NCBI RefSeq assembly: GCF_019459305.1
Contig: NZ_JAIBES010000008.1
Location: 1 to 64,000 of the forward strand
DNA from: Sphingopyxis sp.
Lineage (GTDB): Bacteria > Pseudomonadota > Alphaproteobacteria > Sphingomonadales > Sphingomonadaceae
Length of the DNA stretch: 64,000 bases
Reading direction: 5' to 3'
Made by a program: the position numbers and the translations under genes. Shown piece after piece: positions 8,067-15,474 of this stretch. Under the pieces are notes generated by a model, which saw only the letters and a program-made list of their open reading frames with translations, had not been told where the DNA came from and made no database searches. How positions within the stretch are numbered: the stretch's first letter is position 1; the number at the start of each line of letters is the position of its first letter.

Positions 8067-8875
8067 GGCATTTTCCCTTCGGATGCGGTGGAAATCGGTA
8101 TGGCGGGCGCCCGCGGCAGCTCCGGCGCGGACCCGGGAAGCGGCGCGGCCTCGCCTTTTTGACCATCGCGCCGTGCCCGCACGGGCTCGGCGGCTTCATA
8201 TTCTCGGCTCCAGTCGATCGCCTCGACATAGAGGCCGAGCGGGTTCTTGCGCAGAATCTCGGCCGTTCGCGGCGGTTTGACGGCGACGGTCAGGATCGCG
8301 GTCCAGCGCGACGTCGAGGCGAGGCTGCCGCGTTCGAATAGGCTCTCGCGCCATTTGACCTGGAACGTCCGGGGCGAGGCCCGCACCACACTGACGATCT
8401 CGACCGAAACCGATCGCGCCCCGACCTGCGCGAACGGATCGGCCGACCGGGCATATTGGTTGAGGAAGAGTGCGCCGCGCTCGCCCGCAAAATCATAGGC
8501 GGCGAGCCAGTTCTCGCGCATCAACACGGGGTCGAGCGATATGCCGCGCACGTTCGAGATGAACCGGCCCAGCGCCCAGGCGATCTGCGGGTCGGTGGGA
8601 TTATAGTCGGATGCCGCTGGCGCGACGCTGCGCGCTTCGCCGAGCCGGTCGACTTCCACCACATATGGGGTCACGCGGCTCTGCACCGACTGCCAGACCA
8701 GCCCGGCGGCAAGTCCGGTCGAAAGCAGCAGCCCGCCGAACGCCATGATCCGCCAGCCTCGCGCCTGCACGCGCGCGGCGCCGATCCGGTCGTCCCAGGC
8801 CTGGGCCGCGCGCTGATAGGGCGTGACCGGCTCGGGGGTGCGGCCGTAACGCTGGATGGGTCGTTTGAATTTCAT
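8063..8875 (-). CDS. trbF: Conjugal transfer protein TrbF (VirB8-like)
   Basis: A 270-aa bitopic VirB8-fold protein of the inner-membrane assembly platform. It begins MKFKRPIQRYGRTPEPVTPYQ, the conserved TrbF entry with AQAWDDRIG, then has one membrane helix (IMAFGGLLLSTGLAAGLVW, about 43-61), and a periplasmic NTF2-like domain with TPYVVEVDRLGEA, VRGISLDP and FQVKWRES. The C-terminal proline-rich tail (about 230-270) is unusually long but common in this group. It follows trbL by four bases. Confidence 0.95.
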   Translation of the reverse strand: MKFKRPIQRYGRTPEPVTPYQRAAQAWDDRIGAARVQARGWRIMAFGGLLLSTGLAAGLVWQSVQSRVTPYVVEVDRLGEARSVAPAASDYNPTDPQIAWALGRFISNVRGISLDPVLMRENWLAAYDFAGERGALFLNQYARSADPFAQVGARSVSVEIVSVVRASPRTFQVKWRESLFERGSLASTSRWTAILTVAVKPPRTAEILRKNPLGLYVEAIDWSREYEAAEPVRARRDGQKGEAAPLPGSAPELPRAPAIPISTASEGKMP

Positions 8876-8879
8876 CGGA

Positions 8880-10202
8880 TCAATCCTCCTTCTCGGCGAT
8901 GTCGGGACTCGCGCCGCTACCGCCGCGGCTCCCGTCGGAAATCACATGGACCGCCGCCTGGCGCGCTGCGCCGCGGCGCTGGTCAGCCTTGAGACCTGCC
9001 GCCCACGCAGGGGCGACGCTCGACGATGTCGCATTTTCAGGCGATGACGGCGGCGCGGCGCGGTCGGTTCGCTTGCCCGCGTTCCAGGCGCCATCGCGCC
9101 CGGCGGCCGCCGCCTCGCTGATGCCCAAGCCCGCGCTCGCGCGCCGCGCCGCATTGGCAGCGGCGCCGTGCAGGGCGGTCGCGACCCCGCCGAGACCGGC
9201 GCCAACCGACGGCGAGCCCGAGGTTTCCTGGCCGAGCTTGTAGGCGGTGGACGCGGCCGCTCCCATCGACGTCCCGGCGCGGACCGCGCCGAGCGCCGCC
9301 CCGCCGCCCGCGCGCGCCGCCGCCAAACCGGCGCCGCCCGCGACGACCATCGTGCCCGCGGCGGCGGCGACCGTGCCGACCGCTGCGCCGGCGCCAAGCT
9401 GCGGTGCACCGGCAACAAGGCCGGACGCAATGCCGGGACCGAATATGCCAAGCCCGAGCAACGCGAGTGATCCAAGCGCCAGCGCCATTGCCTCTTCAAG
9501 ATCGGGCTCGGAGCCGGCGACCGCGCCGAGAAAGTCGGGAAAGAAGCCCGAGCCAATGCCGACGATGACGCCGAGCACCATGACCTTGACGCCCGACGAC
9601 ACGACGCTGCCCAAAACGCGCTCAGCGAGGAAGGCGGTCCGGCCCCACAGGGCGAAAGGAATGAGGGCGAAGCCCGCAAGGCTCACGAGCTTGAATTCGA
9701 TGATGGTGATGAAGAGCTGGATCGCCAGGATGAAGAAGGCGAGGATGATGATCACCCAGGCGATCAGGAGGACCATGATCTCGAGGAAGTTTTCGAAGAA
9801 ATCGATCGGTCCGAGCATGTCCTTGATCTGATCGATCAGGGGATGGGCGGCCTCGAATCCTGCCGCGGCGAGGCGTCCGGGTTTCAGAAGATCTTCGGCC
9901 GAAATGCTGCCGCCGCCGGCGGTAATGCCCAGTCCTGCGAAGGATCGGAAGATGATATCGGCGATCGTGCCGAAACTGCCGATGATGAAGGCAAAGACAC
10001 CGACATAGAGGATCTTCTTGAGCAGCTTTGCGATGACGTCATTCTCGCCGCCCATAGCCCAGAACAGACCGGCCAGCGTGATGTCGATGCCGATCAAAAT
10101 GCTGGTCAGGAAAGCGACATCGCCGCCGAGCAGCCCGAAACCGCTGTCTATGTAGCGAATGAAGGCTTCCATGAAGCGGTCGATGACATTGAGATCGTCC
10201 AT
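8880..10202 (-). CDS. trbL: P-type conjugative transfer protein TrbL (VirB6-like)
   Basis: About 440 aa, a polytopic inner-membrane protein of the T4SS. The start MDDLNVIDRFMEAFIRYIDS matches TrbL N-termini, so the ATG at 10202 is preferred over a TTG at 10217. Five or more hydrophobic segments follow up to about residue 300, including ILIGIDITLAGLFWAM, MVLLIAWVIIILAFFIL and ALALGSLALLGLGIFGPG. The C-terminal third is an alanine/glycine-rich soluble tail ending in acidic residues. It is separated from trbJ by 116 bp containing a strong stem-loop, where trbK normally lies. Confidence 0.93.
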   Translation of the reverse strand: MDDLNVIDRFMEAFIRYIDSGFGLLGGDVAFLTSILIGIDITLAGLFWAMGGENDVIAKLLKKILYVGVFAFIIGSFGTIADIIFRSFAGLGITAGGGSISAEDLLKPGRLAAAGFEAAHPLIDQIKDMLGPIDFFENFLEIMVLLIAWVIIILAFFILAIQLFITIIEFKLVSLAGFALIPFALWGRTAFLAERVLGSVVSSGVKVMVLGVIVGIGSGFFPDFLGAVAGSEPDLEEAMALALGSLALLGLGIFGPGIASGLVAGAPQLGAGAAVGTVAAAAGTMVVAGGAGLAAARAGGGAALGAVRAGTSMGAAASTAYKLGQETSGSPSVGAGLGGVATALHGAAANAARRASAGLGISEAAAAGRDGAWNAGKRTDRAAPPSSPENATSSSVAPAWAAGLKADQRRGAARQAAVHVISDGSRGGSGASPDIAEKED

Positions 10203-10232
10203 CGGGCAGGCTTTCAAGAGCGGTGAAGATAT

Positions 10233-10270
10233 CCGCGGGGTCTCGAGGGGGAGCGACCGAGACCCCGCGG
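10233..10270 (-). repeat. Perfect 13-bp inverted repeat (stem-loop) between trbJ and trbL
   Basis: CCGCGGGGTCTCG at 10233-10245 pairs perfectly with CGAGACCCCGCGG at 10258-10270 across a 12-nt loop. It falls in the only real gap of an otherwise overlapping operon, where trbK usually sits. No T-tract follows on the minus strand, so it is more likely an RNA processing, stability or partial-attenuation element than a full terminator. Confidence 0.85.
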
Positions 10271-10318
10271 CGAACGGCGGGCCAGGAGAGGGGCAGCCAC
10301 CGCCGTCCGTGTCGAAAA

Positions 10319-11032
10319 TCAGCGGATCGGCGTGTAGGCCTTGCCGTCGCCAAGGAAGCGGCGCGTGCGCTCGCGCGCTTCCGCCGCGCTCTGCGCAGCG
10401 CGCGCGCGGTCGAGCATGTCGGCCTCATAGGCGGCCGCCATCATCTGCTGGACCTGCATCTGCTGCTTGGCGGCGAGCGCGAGCAACTGGTTCGTCGCCT
10501 GGCTGGCCTGCAGGCTGCCCTCGGCGGCCGAGCTGCGCGCCGCGACCTCGGCCAGCGTTGCCGCGTCGTCCTTGAGGTCAGCGGCGATGCGCGCCTGGAC
10601 CGCGAGCGTGCGGCGGTACGACGCCATCGCGGTCTCGAGCCGCGCCTTGGCATTGGCGACACTCGCCGAGCGGGTCATGTCGGAGAAATCCTTCGGAAAC
10701 AGCGCTGCCATGCGCGCGTCGAGCCGGTCGACGCCGAAGTCGATCCCCTCGGCCCGCGCCATCAGGGCGTCGACGCGCGCGAGATTGCCCTTCAGCTTCT
10801 CGATCTCGGGGAAATCGAAACGCTTCAAATGCTTGTCCATGTTGGCGAGCATCTTCGCTTCATTCTGTAACTGCTTGATTTGCTGATCGATCTGTTTGAG
10901 CGTGCGCGCCGCGGTGAGCAGGTTCTGTGAATAATTGGCGCTGTCGAACACCGGCATTGCGGCGGATGGCACGGCCAGCAGCAGCGCCGGGAGGGCGGCA
11001 CCGATCGACAACAGGCGGGCAAGCATCTTCAT
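10319..11032 (-). CDS. trbJ: P-type conjugative transfer protein TrbJ (VirB5-like)
   Basis: A 237-aa secreted VirB5-type minor pilus component. It has the signal peptide MKMLARLLSIGAALPALLLA with cleavage near SAA-MPVFD, then the conserved entry VFDSANYSQNLLTAARTLKQ. It is mostly alpha-helical with a coiled-coil region (QIKQLQNEAKMLANMDK) and the C-terminal ERTRRFLGDGKAYTPIR. ATG 11032 has AAGGAGA 6 nt upstream and overlaps the trbE stop (ATGA). A long open frame continues upstream antiphase inside trbE, but it is a shadow. Confidence 0.93.
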   Translation of the reverse strand: MKMLARLLSIGAALPALLLAVPSAAMPVFDSANYSQNLLTAARTLKQIDQQIKQLQNEAKMLANMDKHLKRFDFPEIEKLKGNLARVDALMARAEGIDFGVDRLDARMAALFPKDFSDMTRSASVANAKARLETAMASYRRTLAVQARIAADLKDDAATLAEVAARSSAAEGSLQASQATNQLLALAAKQQMQVQQMMAAAYEADMLDRARAAQSAAEARERTRRFLGDGKAYTPIR

Positions 11033-13494
11033 GGCAATTCTCCTTCGGGGGGGATGGATGGGTTGGGCATTTGGGTGCTGGGAAAATCGGCGAGCAGCTC
11101 GGCCGCCCAGCCGAGGCCGGCGGCGCGAAGGAAGTGCGCGGCAAAATCGGCGTCGCCATTTGCGGCGAGGATGGCATCGATGCGCGCCTGCGTGACCGGA
11201 TCGGAGGCGCCGCAAAGCGCGAGCGCGACCGGACCGAGCCCCAGCTCGAACAGCCGGTTGCCGCGCGCCGATTGGAGATAATATTGGCGCTTCGGCGTCG
11301 CGCGCGCGACGATCTCGATCTGCGCCGCGTTGAGCCCGAAGGCGGCATAGGCGGCCTGGGCTTGCGGCTCGACCGCCCGGTCGTTCGGCAGCAGGATACG
11401 CTGCGGGCAGCTTTCGATGATCGCGGGCGCGATGCTGCTGTTCGAAATGTCGGCAAGGCTCTGCGTCGCGAAGATCACCGCGACATTCTTCTTGCGCAGC
11501 ACCTTCAACCATTCGCGGATGCGCGCCGCGAAGAGCGGATTGTCGAGAAAGATCCAGGCCTCGTCGAGGATCAGCAAGGTCGGTCGTCCGTCGAAGCGCG
11601 TCTCGAGACGGTGGAAGAGGTAAGACAGCACCGGCTCGACCACACTCGCCTGCCCCATCAGCGCTTCGGTCTCGAAACATTCGATCGATCCGAGCGACAG
11701 CCCGTCCTCGGCCGCGTCGAGCAGCCGCCCGTGCGGCCCCTCGAGCGTGAACGGCTGAAGCGCGGCTTTCAGCGCGTTCGACTGCAAGAGGAGCGAGAGC
11801 CCGGTGAGCGTCCGTTCGGATGCCGGGGCGCTGGCGAGGCTGGTCAGCGCCGACCAGATCGCATCCTTGATATCGGGGGTCACCGCGATACCCTCGTGCG
11901 CGACGAGCGCGGCGATCCAGTCGGCCGCCCAGCTGCGCTGCTCGGCGCGGTCGATATGGCGCAGCGGCTGGAAGGCGAGCGGCCTGTCGCCCTCGCCCAG
12001 CGCATGGTGGCGTCCGCCCATCGCCAGCACCGCGGCGCGCGCCGAATTGCCCTTGTCGAAGATATAGAGCTGCGCGTCGGCATAACGGCGGAACTGCAGT
12101 GCGATCAGGGCAAGCAGGACCGACTTTCCCGCCCCGGTCGGGCCGGCGATCATCATATGGCCGACGTCGCCGACATGCGTCGAAAGTCGAAACGGCGTCG
12201 AGCCGCCGGTTTCGGCCATGAGCAGAGGCGGGCCGCCGAGATGGCTGTTCCAGACCGGCCCAGCCCACACCGACGATAGCGGCATCAGGTGCGCGAGATT
12301 GAGGCTGTGGACGAGCGGCTGGCGGACGTTGGCGTAAACATGTCCCGGCAGGCTGGAGAGCCACGCCTCGACCGCGTTGACGCTTTCACGGATCGCGGTG
12401 AAGCCCAGCGAATGGACGATGCGCTCGGCGGCGCGCAGCTTTTCCTCGGCGCGCGCGCGATGGCGGTCCGACACGGTGATCGTCGTGGTCAGATAGCCGA
12501 ATGCGACATGATCGCCGCCGAGCGCCTGAAGCGCGGCATCGGCATCGACGACCTTGTTGTCGGCGTCGCTGTCGAGAAGTTGCGCCGGCTGGTTGTACAT
12601 CACTTCGCGCAGCAGCGCCGAGAGCGACTTGCGCTTGTTGAACCATTGCCGCCGGAGCTTGGTGAGCGCCGCCGTCGCTTCGGCCTTGTCGAGCGCGATG
12701 AAGCGCGTCGTCCAGCGATAGGCGAAATCCTGCGAATTGAGCGCGTCGAAAATAGCCGGACGGCTGACCGACGGGAAGCCGAGGACCGTCAGCGTGCGCA
12801 GATAGCGATCGCCGAGCATCGGTTCGAGCCCGCCGGTGAGCGGGGTGTCGGCAAGCAGCGCGTCGAGATACATCGGGGTCGCAGGAACGTGGACGCCGTG
12901 GCGATGCGGCGAGATCGCGCGGTGGAGATAAGTCAGCGTCTCGCTGTCCCCCAGCGCCTGCACCTCGGGCATGAACGTCGCCATCAGGTCGATCGCACGC
13001 AGGCTCTCCGCCTCGAACTGCGCCAGCGTCTTGCGCCAGTCGCGGGTGCCCCTGGCCGCATCGGGCCGCTCGATCAGCGCGCGACCGGCACTGTCGGCCT
13101 GGTCGGCAGGCGGCATCCAGACGAGGGTCAGATGGAACAGGCTCTCGAAGTGCTGGCGCTCGCGATCCTCGAACGCCGCGCGCCGTTCGGCATCGACAAG
13201 CCATGACGCCGCGTCGGGGAAGCAGCTTTCGGGATAGCCCCCCGCGGCGACACGCTCGGCCTCGAAGAAGAGCGCCCAGCCCGATCCGAAGCGCCGGAGC
13301 ATATTGTTCGCGCGCGCGCAGGCAGCGACAAGCTCGGCCTCGGTCGCGCTGTCGAGATCGGGGCCGCGAAAGGCGATGGACCGCATGAAGCTGCCGTCCT
13401 TGTTGAGGACGATCCCCGGCGCAACGAGCGCCGCCCAGGGCAGATGATCGGCAAGCTGGTCGGCGCGCCGCTTATATTCGGCGAGGTTCAGCAC
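11029..13494 (-). CDS. trbE: Conjugal transfer ATPase TrbE (VirB4-like)
   Basis: An 821-aa VirB4-family ATPase energising pilus assembly and substrate translocation at the inner membrane. The N-terminal CagE/TrbE domain spans about residues 1-400. Walker A is IAGPTGAGKS (about 449-458), and Walker B is LLILDEAWIFL (about 635), followed by IFATQSLADI and IESCPQRILLPN. The start is taken as GTG 13494 (VLNLAEYKRRADQLADHLPW), matching family N-termini and overlapping the end of trbD. The open frame extends to 13614 but that part has no similarity. Length is normal. Confidence 0.94.
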   Translation of the reverse strand: MLNLAEYKRRADQLADHLPWAALVAPGIVLNKDGSFMRSIAFRGPDLDSATEAELVAACARANNMLRRFGSGWALFFEAERVAAGGYPESCFPDAASWLVDAERRAAFEDRERQHFESLFHLTLVWMPPADQADSAGRALIERPDAARGTRDWRKTLAQFEAESLRAIDLMATFMPEVQALGDSETLTYLHRAISPHRHGVHVPATPMYLDALLADTPLTGGLEPMLGDRYLRTLTVLGFPSVSRPAIFDALNSQDFAYRWTTRFIALDKAEATAALTKLRRQWFNKRKSLSALLREVMYNQPAQLLDSDADNKVVDADAALQALGGDHVAFGYLTTTITVSDRHRARAEEKLRAAERIVHSLGFTAIRESVNAVEAWLSSLPGHVYANVRQPLVHSLNLAHLMPLSSVWAGPVWNSHLGGPPLLMAETGGSTPFRLSTHVGDVGHMMIAGPTGAGKSVLLALIALQFRRYADAQLYIFDKGNSARAAVLAMGGRHHALGEGDRPLAFQPLRHIDRAEQRSWAADWIAALVAHEGIAVTPDIKDAIWSALTSLASAPASERTLTGLSLLLQSNALKAALQPFTLEGPHGRLLDAAEDGLSLGSIECFETEALMGQASVVEPVLSYLFHRLETRFDGRPTLLILDEAWIFLDNPLFAARIREWLKVLRKKNVAVIFATQSLADISNSSIAPAIIESCPQRILLPNDRAVEPQAQAAYAAFGLNAAQIEIVARATPKRQYYLQSARGNRLFELGLGPVALALCGASDPVTQARIDAILAANGDADFAAHFLRAAGLGWAAELLADFPSTQMPNPSIPPEGELP

Positions 13495-13748
13495 GACAGT
13501 TCGCCTTTTTGCCGCAGGTGGCGCGCCAGCACCGGCGCGAAATCGGGATCGCGCTTCGCGGCAAACACCATCAGCGTGTGCCCGAGCGCCCACAGGATGA
13601 GCCCGGCGACCCATTGCTGGAGCCCGAGCCCCATCGCGGCTGCGATCGTACCGTTGACGATCGCAAGCCCCCGCGGCGCGCCGCCGAGCAGGATCGGATC
13701 GGCGAGCGAGCGGTGAATCGGCGCCTCATAGCCTGCCAAATGGCTCAT
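13488..13748 (-). CDS. trbD: Conjugal transfer protein TrbD (VirB3-like)
   Basis: An 86-aa inner-membrane protein of the VirB3 family. It opens with the hallmark YEAPIHRSLADPILLGGAPRG, followed by two hydrophobic helices (LAIVNGTIAAAMGLGLQQW and AGLILWALGHTLMVFA), and ends KRDPDFAPVLARHLRQ, the usual TrbD/VirB3 tail. It overlaps trbC at its start (ATGA) and trbE at its end. Confidence 0.93.
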   Translation of the reverse strand: MSHLAGYEAPIHRSLADPILLGGAPRGLAIVNGTIAAAMGLGLQQWVAGLILWALGHTLMVFAAKRDPDFAPVLARHLRQKGELSC

Positions 13749-14077
13749 GCAACGAGCGCCCCGCCGCCGAAGCTGAAGAAGGACAGGAAAAAGCTCGACG
13801 CGGCAAAGGCGATCGAGAGACCGAAGACGATCTGGATCAGCCGCCGGAAGCCGCCCGACGTCTCGCCGAATGCCAGGGTCAAACCCGTGGTGATGATGAT
13901 GATCACCGCGATGATCTTGGCCACCGGCCCCTGCACCGATTCGAGGACTTGCTGGAGCGGCGCCTCCCACGGCATTCCCGATCCGGCGGCGAGCGCGCTC
14001 CCACACGCAGCGCCGACGGACAAAAGCACGGCTAGCGGCAAAGCCACGGGCGATTGTTTTAACGATATCAGACGCAT
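13745..14077 (-). CDS. trbC: Conjugal transfer pilin TrbC (VirB2-like)
   Basis: A 110-aa pre-pilin. A long signal segment (ALPLAVLLSVGAACGSALAA) precedes the mature pilin, which has two hydrophobic helices, IIAVIIIITTGLTLAFGE and LIQIVFGLSIAFAASSFFL. The short loop SGGFRRL between them is characteristic of VirB2/TrbC pilins. In RP4 the mature pilin is cyclised by TraF; no traF-type peptidase lies in this window. It starts 12 bp after trbB. Confidence 0.92.
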   Translation of the reverse strand: MRLISLKQSPVALPLAVLLSVGAACGSALAAGSGMPWEAPLQQVLESVQGPVAKIIAVIIIITTGLTLAFGETSGGFRRLIQIVFGLSIAFAASSFFLSFFSFGGGALVA

Positions 14078-14089
14078 CGAGTATCTCCT

Positions 14090-15070
14090 TCAGTCTGGGT
14101 CTTGGGGATGGATGGGGAGTTCGTTGAGCACATAATCGCCGCTCGGGCCGACGCCCTCGACGCGCGCGATCGTCGCGATGCGGCGCGCGGCGCCGCGCCC
14201 GGCGATGAAGACGATGAGGTCGATCGCCTCGGCGATCAGGCGGCGCGGCACGGAGACCACGCTCTCCTGGACAAGCTGCTCGATCCGGGTGAGCGCGGAG
14301 GCGGCGCCGTTGGCATGGACGGTCGCGATGCCGCCGGGATGACCCGTGTTCCAGGCCTTGAGCATGTCGAGCGCCTCGGCGCCGCGGACCTCGCCGACGA
14401 TGATGCGATCGGGACGCAGCCGCAGCGTCGAGCGCACGAGATCGGCCATCGACACCGCACCGGCCCGCGTGCGCAGCTCGACGCGATCAGGCGCCGGGCA
14501 TTGGAGTTCGCGCGTATCCTCGATCAGGATCACGCGCTCGTCGAGGCTCGCCATCTCGGCGAGCAGCGCGTTGGCGAGCGTCGTCTTGCCCGAGCTGGTG
14601 CCACCGGCAACGAGGATGTTGAGCCGTTCGGTGACGCCAAGCGACAGAAGGCGCGCGGCCTCGCCGCTTGCGATGCCGGCGCTGACATAATCCATCAGCG
14701 TGTAGACCCGGGCTGCCGGTTTGCGGATCGAGAAGCAGGGCGCGAGACTGACCGGCGGCAGCAGGCCTTCGAAACGTTCGCCTGCCCCCTCGCCATGCGG
14801 TGGCAGTTCGGCGGACACGATCGGCGCGGCCGCATGAACCTCGGTGCGGGCATGGGATGCGACGAGGCGGATGATGCGCTCGACCTGGTCGTGCGCCATG
14901 CGCACGCCGGTGTCGACGCGGCCTTCGCCGAGCACATCGACGCGGAGCGCGCCATCGGGATTGACCATCACCTCGACGACATGGGCGTTCGCCAGCGCCG
15001 CCTCGATCGCGGGGCCCATCGCGGTGCGCAGCATCGCGCGCCGCCGGTCGGCGGAGACGGCCAAGCTCAC
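14090..15070 (-). CDS. trbB: Conjugal transfer ATPase TrbB (VirB11-like)
   Basis: A 326-aa hexameric traffic ATPase. It contains Walker A (VAGGTSSGKTTLANAL, about 154-169), the Asp box ILIEDTRELQCPAPD, Walker B-like RPDRIIVGEVRGAEALDML and the His box GIATVHANGAASALTR. GTG 15070 is the start: AAGGAG lies 6 nt upstream and it overlaps the copG stop (GTGA). The longer open frame to 15481 is out of register with the RHH gene and is a shadow. Length is normal. Confidence 0.94.
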   Translation of the reverse strand: MSLAVSADRRRAMLRTAMGPAIEAALANAHVVEVMVNPDGALRVDVLGEGRVDTGVRMAHDQVERIIRLVASHARTEVHAAAPIVSAELPPHGEGAGERFEGLLPPVSLAPCFSIRKPAARVYTLMDYVSAGIASGEAARLLSLGVTERLNILVAGGTSSGKTTLANALLAEMASLDERVILIEDTRELQCPAPDRVELRTRAGAVSMADLVRSTLRLRPDRIIVGEVRGAEALDMLKAWNTGHPGGIATVHANGAASALTRIEQLVQESVVSVPRRLIAEAIDLIVFIAGRGAARRIATIARVEGVGPSGDYVLNELPIHPQDPD

Positions 15071-15474
15071 GACCCGCTCCTTGTTCCGAAACTGCCGCGA
15101 CCGGCGCGGAACGCCTCGGCGACCTTCATCGTGAACCATTCGAAGCGCTCGCGGCCCTGCGCGCGCCCGGCATCGTCGCCTTCGGCGAGCGGGGGGACAG
15201 AAGTGAGGAGATAGCGCGCGAGCAGCGCGAGGATTTCGATCTCGATCTGGCTGTTGCGCTCGATCCGGGCGAGCGCGCGCGTCATGGTGTCGAGCCGCGG
15301 GCCGAACCGCTCCTGCAATTCGCTTATCCCCTTGCGCGACAGCCAGGCATCGAGCGCCTCGGCGAGGATCGACGACCTGGTGACGCCGGGCCTGGCGGCG
15401 AGCGCCGCCAGCCGCTCGCTCAGCTCGCGCGGGATGAAAAGCTGGTGGCGCACCAGTCCGCCGCGCCTGCTCAC
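15067..15474 (-). CDS. CopG-like ribbon-helix-helix regulator of the tra/trb operon
   Basis: A 135-aa protein. The N-terminal third has ribbon-helix-helix character (RHQLFIPRELSERLAALAA, then GVTRSSILAEALDAWLSR); the rest is helical and unassigned. A small CopG/RHH gene between traG and trbB is a fixed part of this T4SS type, where it is presumed to regulate the transfer genes. GTG start with four-base overlap to traG. Confidence 0.85.
   Translation of the reverse strand: MSRRGGLVRHQLFIPRELSERLAALAARPGVTRSSILAEALDAWLSRKGISELQERFGPRLDTMTRALARIERNSQIEIEILALLARYLLTSVPPLAEGDDAGRAQGRERFEWFTMKVAEAFRAGRGSFGTRSGS

Noticed and set aside
10927-12279. 450-aa plus-strand frame
   Set aside because: Antisense to trbE and trbJ, with no domain or start signal.
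10319-12364. 681-aa minus-strand frame covering trbJ and part of trbE
   Set aside because: Only the last 237 codons (trbJ) are real; the upstream part is a different frame of trbE with low-complexity arginine/alanine translation.
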